Notes under the pieces: generated by a model
Seen by the model: only the letters and a program-made list of their open reading frames with translations
The model's database searches: none
What the model was told of the DNA's origin: nothing
Assembly (NCBI RefSeq): GCF_030296935.1
Contig: NZ_AP028032.1
Location: 1,984,001 to 2,048,000, forward strand
Direction: 5' to 3'
DNA: 64,000 nucleotides
From: Coprobacter fastidiosus
GTDB lineage: Bacteria > Bacteroidota > Bacteroidia > Bacteroidales > Coprobacteraceae
Part shown: in pieces, positions 16,263 through 25,323 of the stretch
Position numbering within the stretch: the stretch's first letter is position 1
Layout: each line of letters starts with the position of its first letter
Made by a program: the position numbers and the translations under genes

Positions 16263-18938
16263 CTAATAATTTTTATAAATGCGAATAGCATTCAATATCG
16301 GTTCTCCTTCTATACGTTTAAAACCAACAGTCAGGCCTTTCCCGTCATTTACATTCACAATGAACTTCTGGATAACAGCACAACCAAAACCGTAATCTTC
16401 AGCAATATCGACCTTATCCATTACCGGATTACCATTTATTTCCAATCCGAAAGTACGCTTACTATACCCCCCGTTTTCCGTATCCGCGCCAAGATTATAT
16501 ACCAAAGATTCTTTCTTTTTATCAGTGTCCAATTCCGCCCAATAAAGATATACCGAATACTCTCCATCCGGGACATCCGCTTTAAAAGCTTCCAAACCGG
16601 TACGTTGAGTCTGGAAAATCGGATTATTGTCCGTTCCGAATATATCTATATCAGAACCTAACATCGAACCGAAGCCTGTTTTTCTGCGATAAGGCTCACC
16701 TCCGATATATCCCCAACTTCCCGGTTTATAAGGCTGTTCGGGTATCCAGATCATTTCTGCCGTACGATCTTCAAAATAACGGGGAGAACCGAGCATAACA
16801 TTCATTTCGGTAAAAGGAACGTCTCCATTTTTCAAATCATCGGGAATAAGTTTGAAATCGATCCGAATCATATCACGCAGCTCTTTCCCGTTTTTACGGG
16901 CAACTGCTTCCACAACATTTTCTCCATTGACAAACGGAACATCAAAAAACGCGATATTCTCTTCGCATTTTTTCGACCCGATACTTTTGCCGTTTACATA
17001 TAACTCAACCACCGGATAGTCAGAAAATACAGGAACAGATTGAACACATGTATTTTCTACCGTATTTACGACTCCTCCTCGATTTTTCCATTCTCGGTTA
17101 CCTATGCGCAAGACATCTTTGTTCCCTAAAGACGCCTCATAAAACAAATAGGTATCTTTACGCTCACGATCGAGCCCCGTTACACCCTTATTATTTACAT
17201 GAGGCACGGCATCTATTCGGGATTCGGAATAAAAATCATTCAGATTCCACATTGTAAATCCGGCAATAAACGGACGTGCCATCATTTCCCGCAAATAATG
17301 ACGATGATAAATAATTCCGTACTCTTGAGAAAAATCAAATCTCTCCGGTTTATAAGAGTGTAGTCTCGGATCAACTCCCGGCCCATATTCAGTCACCAAC
17401 AACACTTTTCCCTTATACTTATCATGAGCCCTGTCAAGAAGCCTTTGAAATTCATCGATATCCGGTTCATACCATCCTTGATACAAGTTCCATCCCATAA
17501 TCATCGGTATCTCCGTCAAATGAGCCCGTTCATAAAAATCAGGAGCATTATGGTATGCCATCATCGTATAACGGGACGTATCTTCTTTTCGAATAGTATT
17601 TTCCAACGTTCTCGCTGTCTTTTCCACAACGGGATAATAAGATTTTAGAAAATCCTCATCCGTACGCGGACGCCGAAGCAATATTTCATTCATATATCCC
17701 CAGATCATTACCGACGGGCGATTAAAATCCTGCCGGATCATCTCCTTCACCATATTTACCGAATTCTCAAGAAATTCCGGCGTATCGGTAACCGCATTCA
17801 CAACCGGTATTTCAACGGAAGTTACAATTCCCAACTTATCGCACATCTCCATAATAACCGGGTCTTGAGGATAATGAGATACTCTCAAGAAGTTGCTTCC
17901 CATCTGTTTCATCAACAAAATATCCCTGACATGCATCTCATCCCGCAAAGCATTTCCCTTAGCCAGATAATCCTGATGCCGATTATTTCCGACCAGCTTT
18001 CTCGGCTTACCGTTCAAGAAAAACCCCCGTTCCGGGTCGAACTCAAACCAACGAAGTCCGAGCGGATTAGAAACTTCGTCATAAAGGACATCGCCCTTTT
18101 TATCATAAACACGTGTATAAACTTGATAGCGATGCGGGTTATCAATATCCCAAAGCAAAGGATTATCGATTATGATTTTCTTTTGTATACCGGTTTCCGT
18201 AGTCCGAGATGCAATTTTCAGATTTGTCCGCAAAGATTTCACCTCTTTTCCGGTAGCATCGCATATTTTATTTTCAAGAATAATTTCCACAGGAGAATCA
18301 GTATCGTTACTGACCAAAGAGGTAATCTCCACAACCGCTTTTTTCTCTGTCACTTCAGGTGTACGAATATATACTCCCGAAGACGCATAATCATTTGTCG
18401 CCAAATGTACCTTATCGACAAACATCAGGTAAACATCTCTATAAATGCCTCCATAAAAGGTAAAATCTGCCGACAACGGAGGTATATTAGGATCATACCC
18501 GTTATCTACTTTTATAGCAAAAACATTTTTCTTTCCATAATTAAGGAAACGGCTGATATCAAAATTAAATCGGGTATATCCCCCTATATGTTTACCCACA
18601 TAAAGTCCGTTTACATAAAGTTCCACGACCTGATTCGCTCCCTCAAAAACAATAACCGCACTCTGATTTTCCCGGGACTCATCTACAAATATAGATTTCC
18701 TATACCACGCCGGACCTCTGTAATATCCCGGGATCTCATCATCTCCGTCAAGATTATTCCAAGTATGAGGAATATTTACGGTTTCCCACGAGCTATCATC
18801 AGCTCCGATATTTTGCGCATCAAAAGGAGATCCCGGACAAAACTTCCATCGGTCATTTATCGTATAGACTGTTCGTACTCCGGCTGAAGCTGTTGCGAAC
18901 AATGCTATTAGAAAAACAAATACTAAGTTCTTTCTCAT
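16263..18938 (-). CDS. Glycoside hydrolase family 2 enzyme with C-terminal malectin-like domain
   Basis: A secreted or periplasmic exo-acting glycosidase of 891 residues. After the signal peptide (to about residue 19) come the GH2 sugar-binding jelly roll (to about 175), an Ig-like domain (to about 300) and the TIM barrel. The acid/base glutamate is E418 in WGYMNE and the nucleophile E517 in LVTEYGPG; both are intact. ELYVNGKSIGSKKC marks an Ig-like domain near 650, and the last 180 residues, ending in NAIRIYKNY, look malectin-like. GH2 covers beta-galactosidase, beta-glucuronidase and beta-mannosidase; the linkage is not decided by what I can see. It is preceded by GH31 with a 9-base gap. 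Confidence 0.92.
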   Translation of the reverse strand: MRKNLVFVFLIALFATASAGVRTVYTINDRWKFCPGSPFDAQNIGADDSSWETVNIPHTWNNLDGDDEIPGYYRGPAWYRKSIFVDESRENQSAVIVFEGANQVVELYVNGLYVGKHIGGYTRFNFDISRFLNYGKKNVFAIKVDNGYDPNIPPLSADFTFYGGIYRDVYLMFVDKVHLATNDYASSGVYIRTPEVTEKKAVVEITSLVSNDTDSPVEIILENKICDATGKEVKSLRTNLKIASRTTETGIQKKIIIDNPLLWDIDNPHRYQVYTRVYDKKGDVLYDEVSNPLGLRWFEFDPERGFFLNGKPRKLVGNNRHQDYLAKGNALRDEMHVRDILLMKQMGSNFLRVSHYPQDPVIMEMCDKLGIVTSVEIPVVNAVTDTPEFLENSVNMVKEMIRQDFNRPSVMIWGYMNEILLRRPRTDEDFLKSYYPVVEKTARTLENTIRKEDTSRYTMMAYHNAPDFYERAHLTEIPMIMGWNLYQGWYEPDIDEFQRLLDRAHDKYKGKVLLVTEYGPGVDPRLHSYKPERFDFSQEYGIIYHRHYLREMMARPFIAGFTMWNLNDFYSESRIDAVPHVNNKGVTGLDRERKDTYLFYEASLGNKDVLRIGNREWKNRGGVVNTVENTCVQSVPVFSDYPVVELYVNGKSIGSKKCEENIAFFDVPFVNGENVVEAVARKNGKELRDMIRIDFKLIPDDLKNGDVPFTEMNVMLGSPRYFEDRTAEMIWIPEQPYKPGSWGYIGGEPYRRKTGFGSMLGSDIDIFGTDNNPIFQTQRTGLEAFKADVPDGEYSVYLYWAELDTDKKKESLVYNLGADTENGGYSKRTFGLEINGNPVMDKVDIAEDYGFGCAVIQKFIVNVNDGKGLTVGFKRIEGEPILNAIRIYKNY

Positions 18939-18947
18939 AATTATGCG

Positions 18948-21290
18948 TTATTTAAAATCGATTTTTATTTTTTCTCCTGTATAAAAAATTTCTCTTTCTA
19001 TCGGGGTAGATTGTTCCGGGAAATAAACTTTTACAATTACTCGTTGATTTTCAGTCATATTCCGATACTTTCCTATACGATCTCCCAATGTTACACTTTT
19101 ATCCGATTCATCCCACAAGACAGGACATATAGCAAACTCCCCGTTTTCATATCGATATGAGTCACCCTCATCATCATACCATTCGAAAGAGGCATCAGCC
19201 CCTGTATATATACGGAGTTCTACTTTCAGGTCAGGACATTCCGAAACATATTGTTTCACATCGGTCATAGGCAATATCGACCCGCCCCGCACAAAAAGAG
19301 GAATGACATCTAATGGTGACGAAGTTTTTTGCATACGTCCTCCACGATATGCCTCACCGGAATAAAAGTCATACCAATACGTTCCGGAATGTCCGGGCAG
19401 ATATGTACTCTTCTCCCGTGCACCGGGAGTCACGACAGGGCTAACCAGCAACGACGGACCGAACATATACGCATCGGCAATATCGTATGTAGATGTATCG
19501 GAGACAAAGTCCATACACAACCCTTTCATAACAGAGCCATGACGCTCTGTTACCTGCCGAGAGACGGAATAAATATAAGGTAACAATTTATATCGCAAGC
19601 GGATATATTTCAACTGTGTATCATAATATACAGAACTGGGTTCTCCAAATTGCCATATTTCTCTTGGTACATTCGTACCATGCGCCCGAAATAACGGAGA
19701 AAAACACCCAAACTGAAACCACCTAAGATACAATTCTTTATAGGCCGGATCATCCAATCCTTTCGGGAAACAAGCATCTCTTTCGGTTACAAAAAAACCT
19801 CCAATATCCGATGTCCAATAAGGAATGCCCGACATAGAAAGATTTATTCCCGCAGCAATCTGCTTGCGAAAATTCTCCCATGATGCAGATACGTCTCCCG
19901 ACCACACCGCCGTCGCATATCGTTGCTGAGAAGCAAACGCTGACCGGGTAAGTATAAACACCCGTTTTTCATCATTTTCGGTACGAAGTTTATCGTGTAA
20001 AAAACGTAACAATTCTAACGAATATACATTCAAATACCTATGAAATGAACCGATATACGTATTTCCGGCAGATTTTGTTTTCTCGGCCTGCTTCAACTGG
20101 GTAAACCCATCTCTGAAGGAAGGTTCTGTCGCATCCATCCACCATCCGTCAACACCTTGATCATATAGCCCTCGTTTCAAATGATTCCAGAATATTTCCC
20201 GAGCATAAGGATTGTAAGCATCAAATACTTTATAACCTGCCCAAGTAGGTTCATCAAACAAAGCGTGTATAGAATCAAGGTCTCTATAAACAGATGTTTC
20301 TTTTCCAAAACCAGGCCATACGGATAACGTAAAATGAACGTGATAATCATTCTGCAATCGGGCAATCGTCTCTTTAGGTCGGCTAAAATTCAACGTATCG
20401 AACATCAGGCCGTTCCAATGGGTCTTATCACCCCAATATTCCCAATCTTGTACAATATTATCAAGAGGGATACTATCTTCCCGATAGCGTTTCACGACAT
20501 TTTCTAATTCTGAGAACGAACGATAACGTTCTTTAGATTGCCAAAAACCGAAAACCCATTTACCGAACATCGGGACTCTCCCGGTAAGAGTTCGATAACC
20601 GGCGATTACCTCATCCATATTTTCCCCATAAACAAAATAATAATCTGAGGCATCTCCGACTTCCGAATCGAAACTGTATCCCTGTTCATTATCTCTAAAA
20701 CGGGTTTCAGAATAATTATCCCATAATATCCCGTATCGATTAGTAGAGATAAGAAATGGATTCACTATGTCCATATTTGCCTGTAACAAAAGAGCGGTAT
20801 CACCGCGATAATTCATGACACCTGTTTGATATTGACCTAAACCATACAGACCTTCTTTCTCTGTCGGGACAAAGCGTTGCGTTACGTGCAAGCAAGGTTC
20901 TTCGGCAACAGTATCTCTGCGGAACGTTCGAGCCTCCCCATTATTCTTCTCACGCAATAAAAGTCTGTCCGTACCGACCTCTCTAAATTCAAAGGCTTTC
21001 TCTTTTTTATCAAAAAGAATGATAAGTTCAGGAGTAACAAAACGGTACTCAGAAGAATTATCTTTTACAGTATAACCGGTATAACGAGGTAAGGAGGTAT
21101 CTACAACAAGTCTTTTCGTAACCAAAGTATCTCCCGACGGATATGATAATATCCGGACTATCCGCGGTGAAAAGAATTCGACCCGATAATCAACGTTATC
21201 TTCCCGAAAAGATATTATACCTGTTTCCGAGACAGAACATCCGGACAACAGAAAAACAAGAAGAATACAAATTCGGTCAATCATTTTCAT
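18948..21290 (-). CDS. Glycoside hydrolase family 31 lipoprotein (alpha-glycosidase)
   Basis: A retaining alpha-glycosidase of 780 residues. The N-terminus ICILLVFLLSGCS is a lipoprotein signal with the cysteine at 18, so the enzyme is membrane-anchored. An N-terminal beta-sandwich is followed by the GH31 barrel. The nucleophile is D386 in GWWMDATEPSF and the acid/base D466 in AVWSGDVSASW. FQFGCFSPLFRAHG near 525 and a C-terminal beta domain complete the fold. The WWMDATEP form of the nucleophile motif is common in polysaccharide-degrading Bacteroidota GH31 enzymes. Alpha-glucosidase and alpha-xylosidase activities both remain possible. Its start overlaps the preceding GH71/99-like gene by 14 bases, which implies translational coupling. 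Confidence 0.92.
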   Translation of the reverse strand: MKMIDRICILLVFLLSGCSVSETGIISFREDNVDYRVEFFSPRIVRILSYPSGDTLVTKRLVVDTSLPRYTGYTVKDNSSEYRFVTPELIILFDKKEKAFEFREVGTDRLLLREKNNGEARTFRRDTVAEEPCLHVTQRFVPTEKEGLYGLGQYQTGVMNYRGDTALLLQANMDIVNPFLISTNRYGILWDNYSETRFRDNEQGYSFDSEVGDASDYYFVYGENMDEVIAGYRTLTGRVPMFGKWVFGFWQSKERYRSFSELENVVKRYREDSIPLDNIVQDWEYWGDKTHWNGLMFDTLNFSRPKETIARLQNDYHVHFTLSVWPGFGKETSVYRDLDSIHALFDEPTWAGYKVFDAYNPYAREIFWNHLKRGLYDQGVDGWWMDATEPSFRDGFTQLKQAEKTKSAGNTYIGSFHRYLNVYSLELLRFLHDKLRTENDEKRVFILTRSAFASQQRYATAVWSGDVSASWENFRKQIAAGINLSMSGIPYWTSDIGGFFVTERDACFPKGLDDPAYKELYLRWFQFGCFSPLFRAHGTNVPREIWQFGEPSSVYYDTQLKYIRLRYKLLPYIYSVSRQVTERHGSVMKGLCMDFVSDTSTYDIADAYMFGPSLLVSPVVTPGAREKSTYLPGHSGTYWYDFYSGEAYRGGRMQKTSSPLDVIPLFVRGGSILPMTDVKQYVSECPDLKVELRIYTGADASFEWYDDEGDSYRYENGEFAICPVLWDESDKSVTLGDRIGKYRNMTENQRVIVKVYFPEQSTPIEREIFYTGEKIKIDFK

Positions 21291-23112
21291 AATGCATCAT
21301 CTGATATTGTAACATAATATTTCGAACATGCCCCCGTCCTTTAATATAAAATGCCGGATTATTCTCTTTATAAAAGATATTTCCCTTATAAAGACGTATT
21401 CGAACAGGTTTCCATTGACCGGTCTTATTTTTGCGAATACTTCCTACAACACTATATTTATCCTTAGGTATCCTATTTGTTTCGGAATATATCCGAATGA
21501 AATCATCTCCTTCATCTAAATATTCAAAACATATATATCCCTCATAATTATATTTTAAAAGCTTATGATGCAAATCCTTCGGCAAATAAAGTTTCAAACT
21601 TTTGCCGACATCATATCCCTGTTTATCGAGTGAGTCCCGTAAAAGATCTTTTTCCGAAAGGTTTAAATTTTCCTTCATCAAACGAGAAGACATTTTCAAG
21701 ACATAATCCGTACAAGCTCTCAATAATCCGTCCGCCTTTTTATATTTTTCTTTGGAAATATACTTAGCTGCATCATTTAACATTCGTACTTGCTTTTTTT
21801 CGATGTCTATGCCTGAATCTTTCAATAAGGCAAACTGTTTTCGAAGATAAAACAACCGTTCCGGCAAAAGCAATCCCCTTTTATCTGCAATCTTTTCTTT
21901 AAATAAAGAGGAATAATACAATGTAGTTTCCAGTTCACGTATTCCGTTTTCACGTGTCGGAGCAATTTCATGACCTTCCGTAAAATCGCTCCATGACGCA
22001 ATAAAAACCATGTCCAGACTATCCTTGTTCGCCATATTGAATCGCCACATTTTACGATATGTCTCTCCTCGATCTCTCGGAATATAAAAGAAATGCCCTC
22101 GTCCCCATCCTGCACATCCCCGATTATCCATACCGGGCATCACGAATCCCGACTTGATTCTGAAAACAGGATTCGGATTGTTCCAGATCGAATCACGAAA
22201 TGGTTTCATAAATTCGATCAAATCTTCCGTTTCCGCATAATTATCCCAATAAGGATGAGCCGCATCCATTATACGAACACGGGCAGGCAACCATGCTGTA
22301 GGAACTGCTCCCAAACCGATCCATTCATCAATTTCTTCGCTATGAGTAACCGGAATATAACGGTTATTTTCCAATCTTCCCCAATCTGCCCACCGACGTA
22401 AGACTACCGGAGCATTCATTCCTACAGGAATTCTGACTCTTTCATAAGCCCATTTATACTCTTCAACAGTCGCACCAGGACCAAATAGATAAAATACCGG
22501 ATATCCTTTTACTATCGGGGCTGTAACTCCAGTAAAAACACTATCGATAAGGTATTGGTAACAACGTACATAATGTTCGGTCTTTTTTTTGCGAGTATTA
22601 ATTTCAGGATAACGTTTGGTTATCCAATCATAATACAGCCAACCATCACACCAATTCACCCCGATTTCAAAATCGTATCGAGCCGCGACTTTTTGCATGG
22701 CTTTTAACAAGACATCATTCTCATGCCCCATAAATCCCCACTCGATAAAAAAGCCGTCGATCCCGGCAGTCTTTGCACTCAGAATTTGATACTCGATATA
22801 GTCTTCATCCAAATCGGACTGTATGCCGAGAATCGGATAATGAACCGATGCAATTTCATTCATATACGGCTCTTTATCTCCCGATAAATTATCTGCATTA
22901 TAACACAAGGAATTTATCCCCGTATGAGATTTTTGGGTATCGGCATACATAGTCCAACGACCTAACATCCCGTCATGATTTCGGGTATAACGTACTCCAT
23001 GATAATCGGCATATACTTTTTTGCCGTTCCCCGTATTCTTCGCTATCGTCGGATAACTTAATAGAAACAAAGACAGAAGCGGCATTAATCTATATAGTAG
23101 CCTTTTTTTCAT
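21277..23112 (-). CDS. GH71/GH99-like glycoside hydrolase, second copy (no sorting tail)
   Basis: A secreted enzyme-like protein of 611 residues with a signal peptide (MKKRLLYRLMPLLSLFLLSYPTIA). The catalytic region (about 30-400) matches the upstream neighbour step by step: KKVYADYHGVRYTR, PILGIQSDLD, SAKTAGIDGFFIEWG, CDGWLYY, TAPIVKGYPVFYLF, KSGFVMPGMDNRGC and IASWSDFTEGHEIAPT with D376 and E379. GH99 enzymes use two glutamates spaced as E-x-x-E at this place, whereas GH71 has an aspartate first. The pair here is D-x-x-E. Helical sequence follows, then a C-terminal domain with NYEGYICFEYLDEGDDFIRI. Likely substrates by family are alpha-1,3-glucan or alpha-mannan, which is unproven here. Confidence 0.78.
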   Translation of the reverse strand: MKKRLLYRLMPLLSLFLLSYPTIAKNTGNGKKVYADYHGVRYTRNHDGMLGRWTMYADTQKSHTGINSLCYNADNLSGDKEPYMNEIASVHYPILGIQSDLDEDYIEYQILSAKTAGIDGFFIEWGFMGHENDVLLKAMQKVAARYDFEIGVNWCDGWLYYDWITKRYPEINTRKKKTEHYVRCYQYLIDSVFTGVTAPIVKGYPVFYLFGPGATVEEYKWAYERVRIPVGMNAPVVLRRWADWGRLENNRYIPVTHSEEIDEWIGLGAVPTAWLPARVRIMDAAHPYWDNYAETEDLIEFMKPFRDSIWNNPNPVFRIKSGFVMPGMDNRGCAGWGRGHFFYIPRDRGETYRKMWRFNMANKDSLDMVFIASWSDFTEGHEIAPTRENGIRELETTLYYSSLFKEKIADKRGLLLPERLFYLRKQFALLKDSGIDIEKKQVRMLNDAAKYISKEKYKKADGLLRACTDYVLKMSSRLMKENLNLSEKDLLRDSLDKQGYDVGKSLKLYLPKDLHHKLLKYNYEGYICFEYLDEGDDFIRIYSETNRIPKDKYSVVGSIRKNKTGQWKPVRIRLYKGNIFYKENNPAFYIKGRGHVRNIMLQYQMMHYEND

Positions 23113-23131
23113 GATCCGGATATTTTATCGG

Positions 23132-25216
23132 TTAACGGATAAACTTACATGAGGAATACTGGCTGTCCGAAACAATAAACGCAATATACACTCCCGAAGA
23201 CAAACTTGTAAGATCTACTGTTTCAACCGCTTTTGTCACAAGCATATCACAAACCGAACTTCCCCCAGCAGCATTATATATCTGCAAACGGGCATTTTCC
23301 CCTGCATTAAGAATATTCAGTTTTTTCCCGGACATAAAAAGCCGTACAGATGTTTCGGATACCGATTTTGAAACAGCTCCCGATGTTGTCGAATAAACGG
23401 TAAAATCAAATGACAGATTTCTGATCTTAGAAACCTTCGAATCGTCTCCATAAAACGAAATATCGCTATTTCCCGATTCTGCTCCATATTTTACATTCTC
23501 TTTATATAAGCGTATTTTCGCAGTTTTCCATGCACCCAGTCCTTCATGCTTAAGTTGCGCTATCGTTTTGAACATATCTCGGGGTTCTTTATATGTTCCG
23601 GATACGATATTGATATTCTTACCCCATGTGTCATCCCAATATTCGAAATTCATATATCCCTCATAATTCTGGGCAGCCAATTTACCTTTAAGATCATTGT
23701 CTTTTATCGTTACTCCGGTACGGCCATTAGACAATACATATTCACCGTCATCATTCAATGAGCCTGTAATCGTCAAACCGGCTGCATCGATATGATAACT
23801 CTCTGAAGTTACCCCTGCTTCCAACTGAGCAAACCGGTCTTTCATATCCTCAATCTCCGATTCTGCATCGGCGTAATCTCCATCGGATATAGACATGGCT
23901 ATCTTATCAAGATCAGAAGTATAAGCAGAACCGTCTATGCCGCAAAGAGTAAAAAACTCAGCTTTCTTACGTAACTTAAATAGTTCGAGCGGCAGGGTTA
24001 TACCCGATTCATCATAGGAGGTTTCACCTTTAAACTGTGTCGCATATTTAAGCGTCATACGCAAATCACGATCTCCGTTCTCGACAGTCGGTTCGATTTC
24101 ATGCCCTTCGGTATAATCATTCCATGATCCGATATAAATCATGTTTAACATATTCTTATATTTCAGATTCAATTCCCACATTCTCTCATAGGTATCTCCA
24201 TCATCTCTCGGAATATAAGAAAGTTTTCCGGTCGTTGACCATCCTCCACACCCGTAGTTATTCATTCCGGGAGCTACAAATCCCGATTTGACGGGATATC
24301 CCGAACGCCATACCGTCGTAGCAAAAGCATTCAAAAATATTTCACAATCATCAGCAGAAGCATATCGGTGAAATTTAGGAGTCAGATGATAACCGGTACG
24401 TATGCGTTCAGGCATCCAAGGTGTAGGCACGACTTTATTTTCATTCACCCATTCAGAACCGGCTTGTGTCAACGGACTTTTAGGAGTATATACATCGTTC
24501 GTCAAAGACGGGTTAAGTGTCGTACGCATAATTACATTCGGAAATTTATCCGTACCGCTTACCGGATAACCATCCGGATACGTATAAGTATATTCACGAA
24601 TCGTTTTAAACTCTTCGGCGGTAAATCCGTCATGAAACAAATAAAATACAGGTTTACCATTGACAATCGGTGCTGTCGAACCGGTAAACACATTATCTAT
24701 AAGATATTGCATACAGGTAATAAAATACTCTACGTTCTCTTCTCGTGTACCGGCATGCCATCCCTTTTCCATCAACCATCCATCACAAATATTAACGCCC
24801 ACTTCAAAATCATACTTTTTCGCAACCTCCTGAATTTTTTGCAAAAGAGTGTTCGATGTATGGTCTATATAACCCCATTCCACAAAAAATCCGTCAATCC
24901 CGGCAGTTTTGGCACTTAATACTTGATATTCGATATTATCCGGATCGTATTGCGATTGCATACCCACCAAAGGATATTCATAGGCCGCGATATTATGCTG
25001 TCCATTCGCCAAAATCAGATCAGGATTATACGTTAATTGAGTAACGCCTGACTTTTCCGGGCTGTAAGTCATTTTCGAAGCATACTTCCATTCTCCGAAT
25101 TCACCGTCATAGAGACGGGTACGGCGGATTCCATGATAATCGGCATATACCTTTTTTTGCGAATAAACGGGAAAAAGTAAAACCGTCAGCAGAAATAAAG
25201 TCAACAATCTTTTCAT
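23132..25216 (-). CDS. GH71/GH99-like glycoside hydrolase, first copy, with type-IX-like sorting tail
   Basis: A secreted protein of 694 residues. The signal peptide (MKRLLTLFLLTVLLFPVYSQ) is followed by a barrel recognisable from ADYHGIRRTRLYDG, PLVGMQSQYDPDNIEYQVL, GIDGFFVEWGYID, GVNICDGWL, KSGFVAPGMNNYGC and GSWNDYTEGHEIEPT, with acidic residues D367 and E370. A helical stretch near 400-470 and a second beta domain (NYEGYMNFEYWDDTWG) follow. The last 70 residues (LNILNAGENARLQIYNAAGG, then SSGVYIAFIVSDSQYSSCKF) look like a type A sorting domain, which the paralogue at 21277-23112 lacks. The two genes are 19 bases apart and probably arose by tandem duplication. The substrate is unknown. Confidence 0.8.
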   Translation of the reverse strand: MKRLLTLFLLTVLLFPVYSQKKVYADYHGIRRTRLYDGEFGEWKYASKMTYSPEKSGVTQLTYNPDLILANGQHNIAAYEYPLVGMQSQYDPDNIEYQVLSAKTAGIDGFFVEWGYIDHTSNTLLQKIQEVAKKYDFEVGVNICDGWLMEKGWHAGTREENVEYFITCMQYLIDNVFTGSTAPIVNGKPVFYLFHDGFTAEEFKTIREYTYTYPDGYPVSGTDKFPNVIMRTTLNPSLTNDVYTPKSPLTQAGSEWVNENKVVPTPWMPERIRTGYHLTPKFHRYASADDCEIFLNAFATTVWRSGYPVKSGFVAPGMNNYGCGGWSTTGKLSYIPRDDGDTYERMWELNLKYKNMLNMIYIGSWNDYTEGHEIEPTVENGDRDLRMTLKYATQFKGETSYDESGITLPLELFKLRKKAEFFTLCGIDGSAYTSDLDKIAMSISDGDYADAESEIEDMKDRFAQLEAGVTSESYHIDAAGLTITGSLNDDGEYVLSNGRTGVTIKDNDLKGKLAAQNYEGYMNFEYWDDTWGKNINIVSGTYKEPRDMFKTIAQLKHEGLGAWKTAKIRLYKENVKYGAESGNSDISFYGDDSKVSKIRNLSFDFTVYSTTSGAVSKSVSETSVRLFMSGKKLNILNAGENARLQIYNAAGGSSVCDMLVTKAVETVDLTSLSSGVYIAFIVSDSQYSSCKFIR

Positions 25217-25323
25217 AAAACACTATTTGAACAGAAGTTATACATTCTTGATTAGGATTACGAAAAAAGAGAATACACGGTATAGCATATAAAAATGCCA
25301 TACCGCATATTTTCATTCAAGAT

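Noticed and set aside
17865-18887. 340-codon open frame antisense to the GH2 gene
   Set aside because: The GH2 frame on the other strand has full domain support. This frame is a low-complexity shadow rich in Ile, Arg and Ser.
24368-24919. 183-codon open frame antisense to a GH71/99-like gene
   Set aside because: It lies wholly inside a well supported gene and shows no domain or start context.
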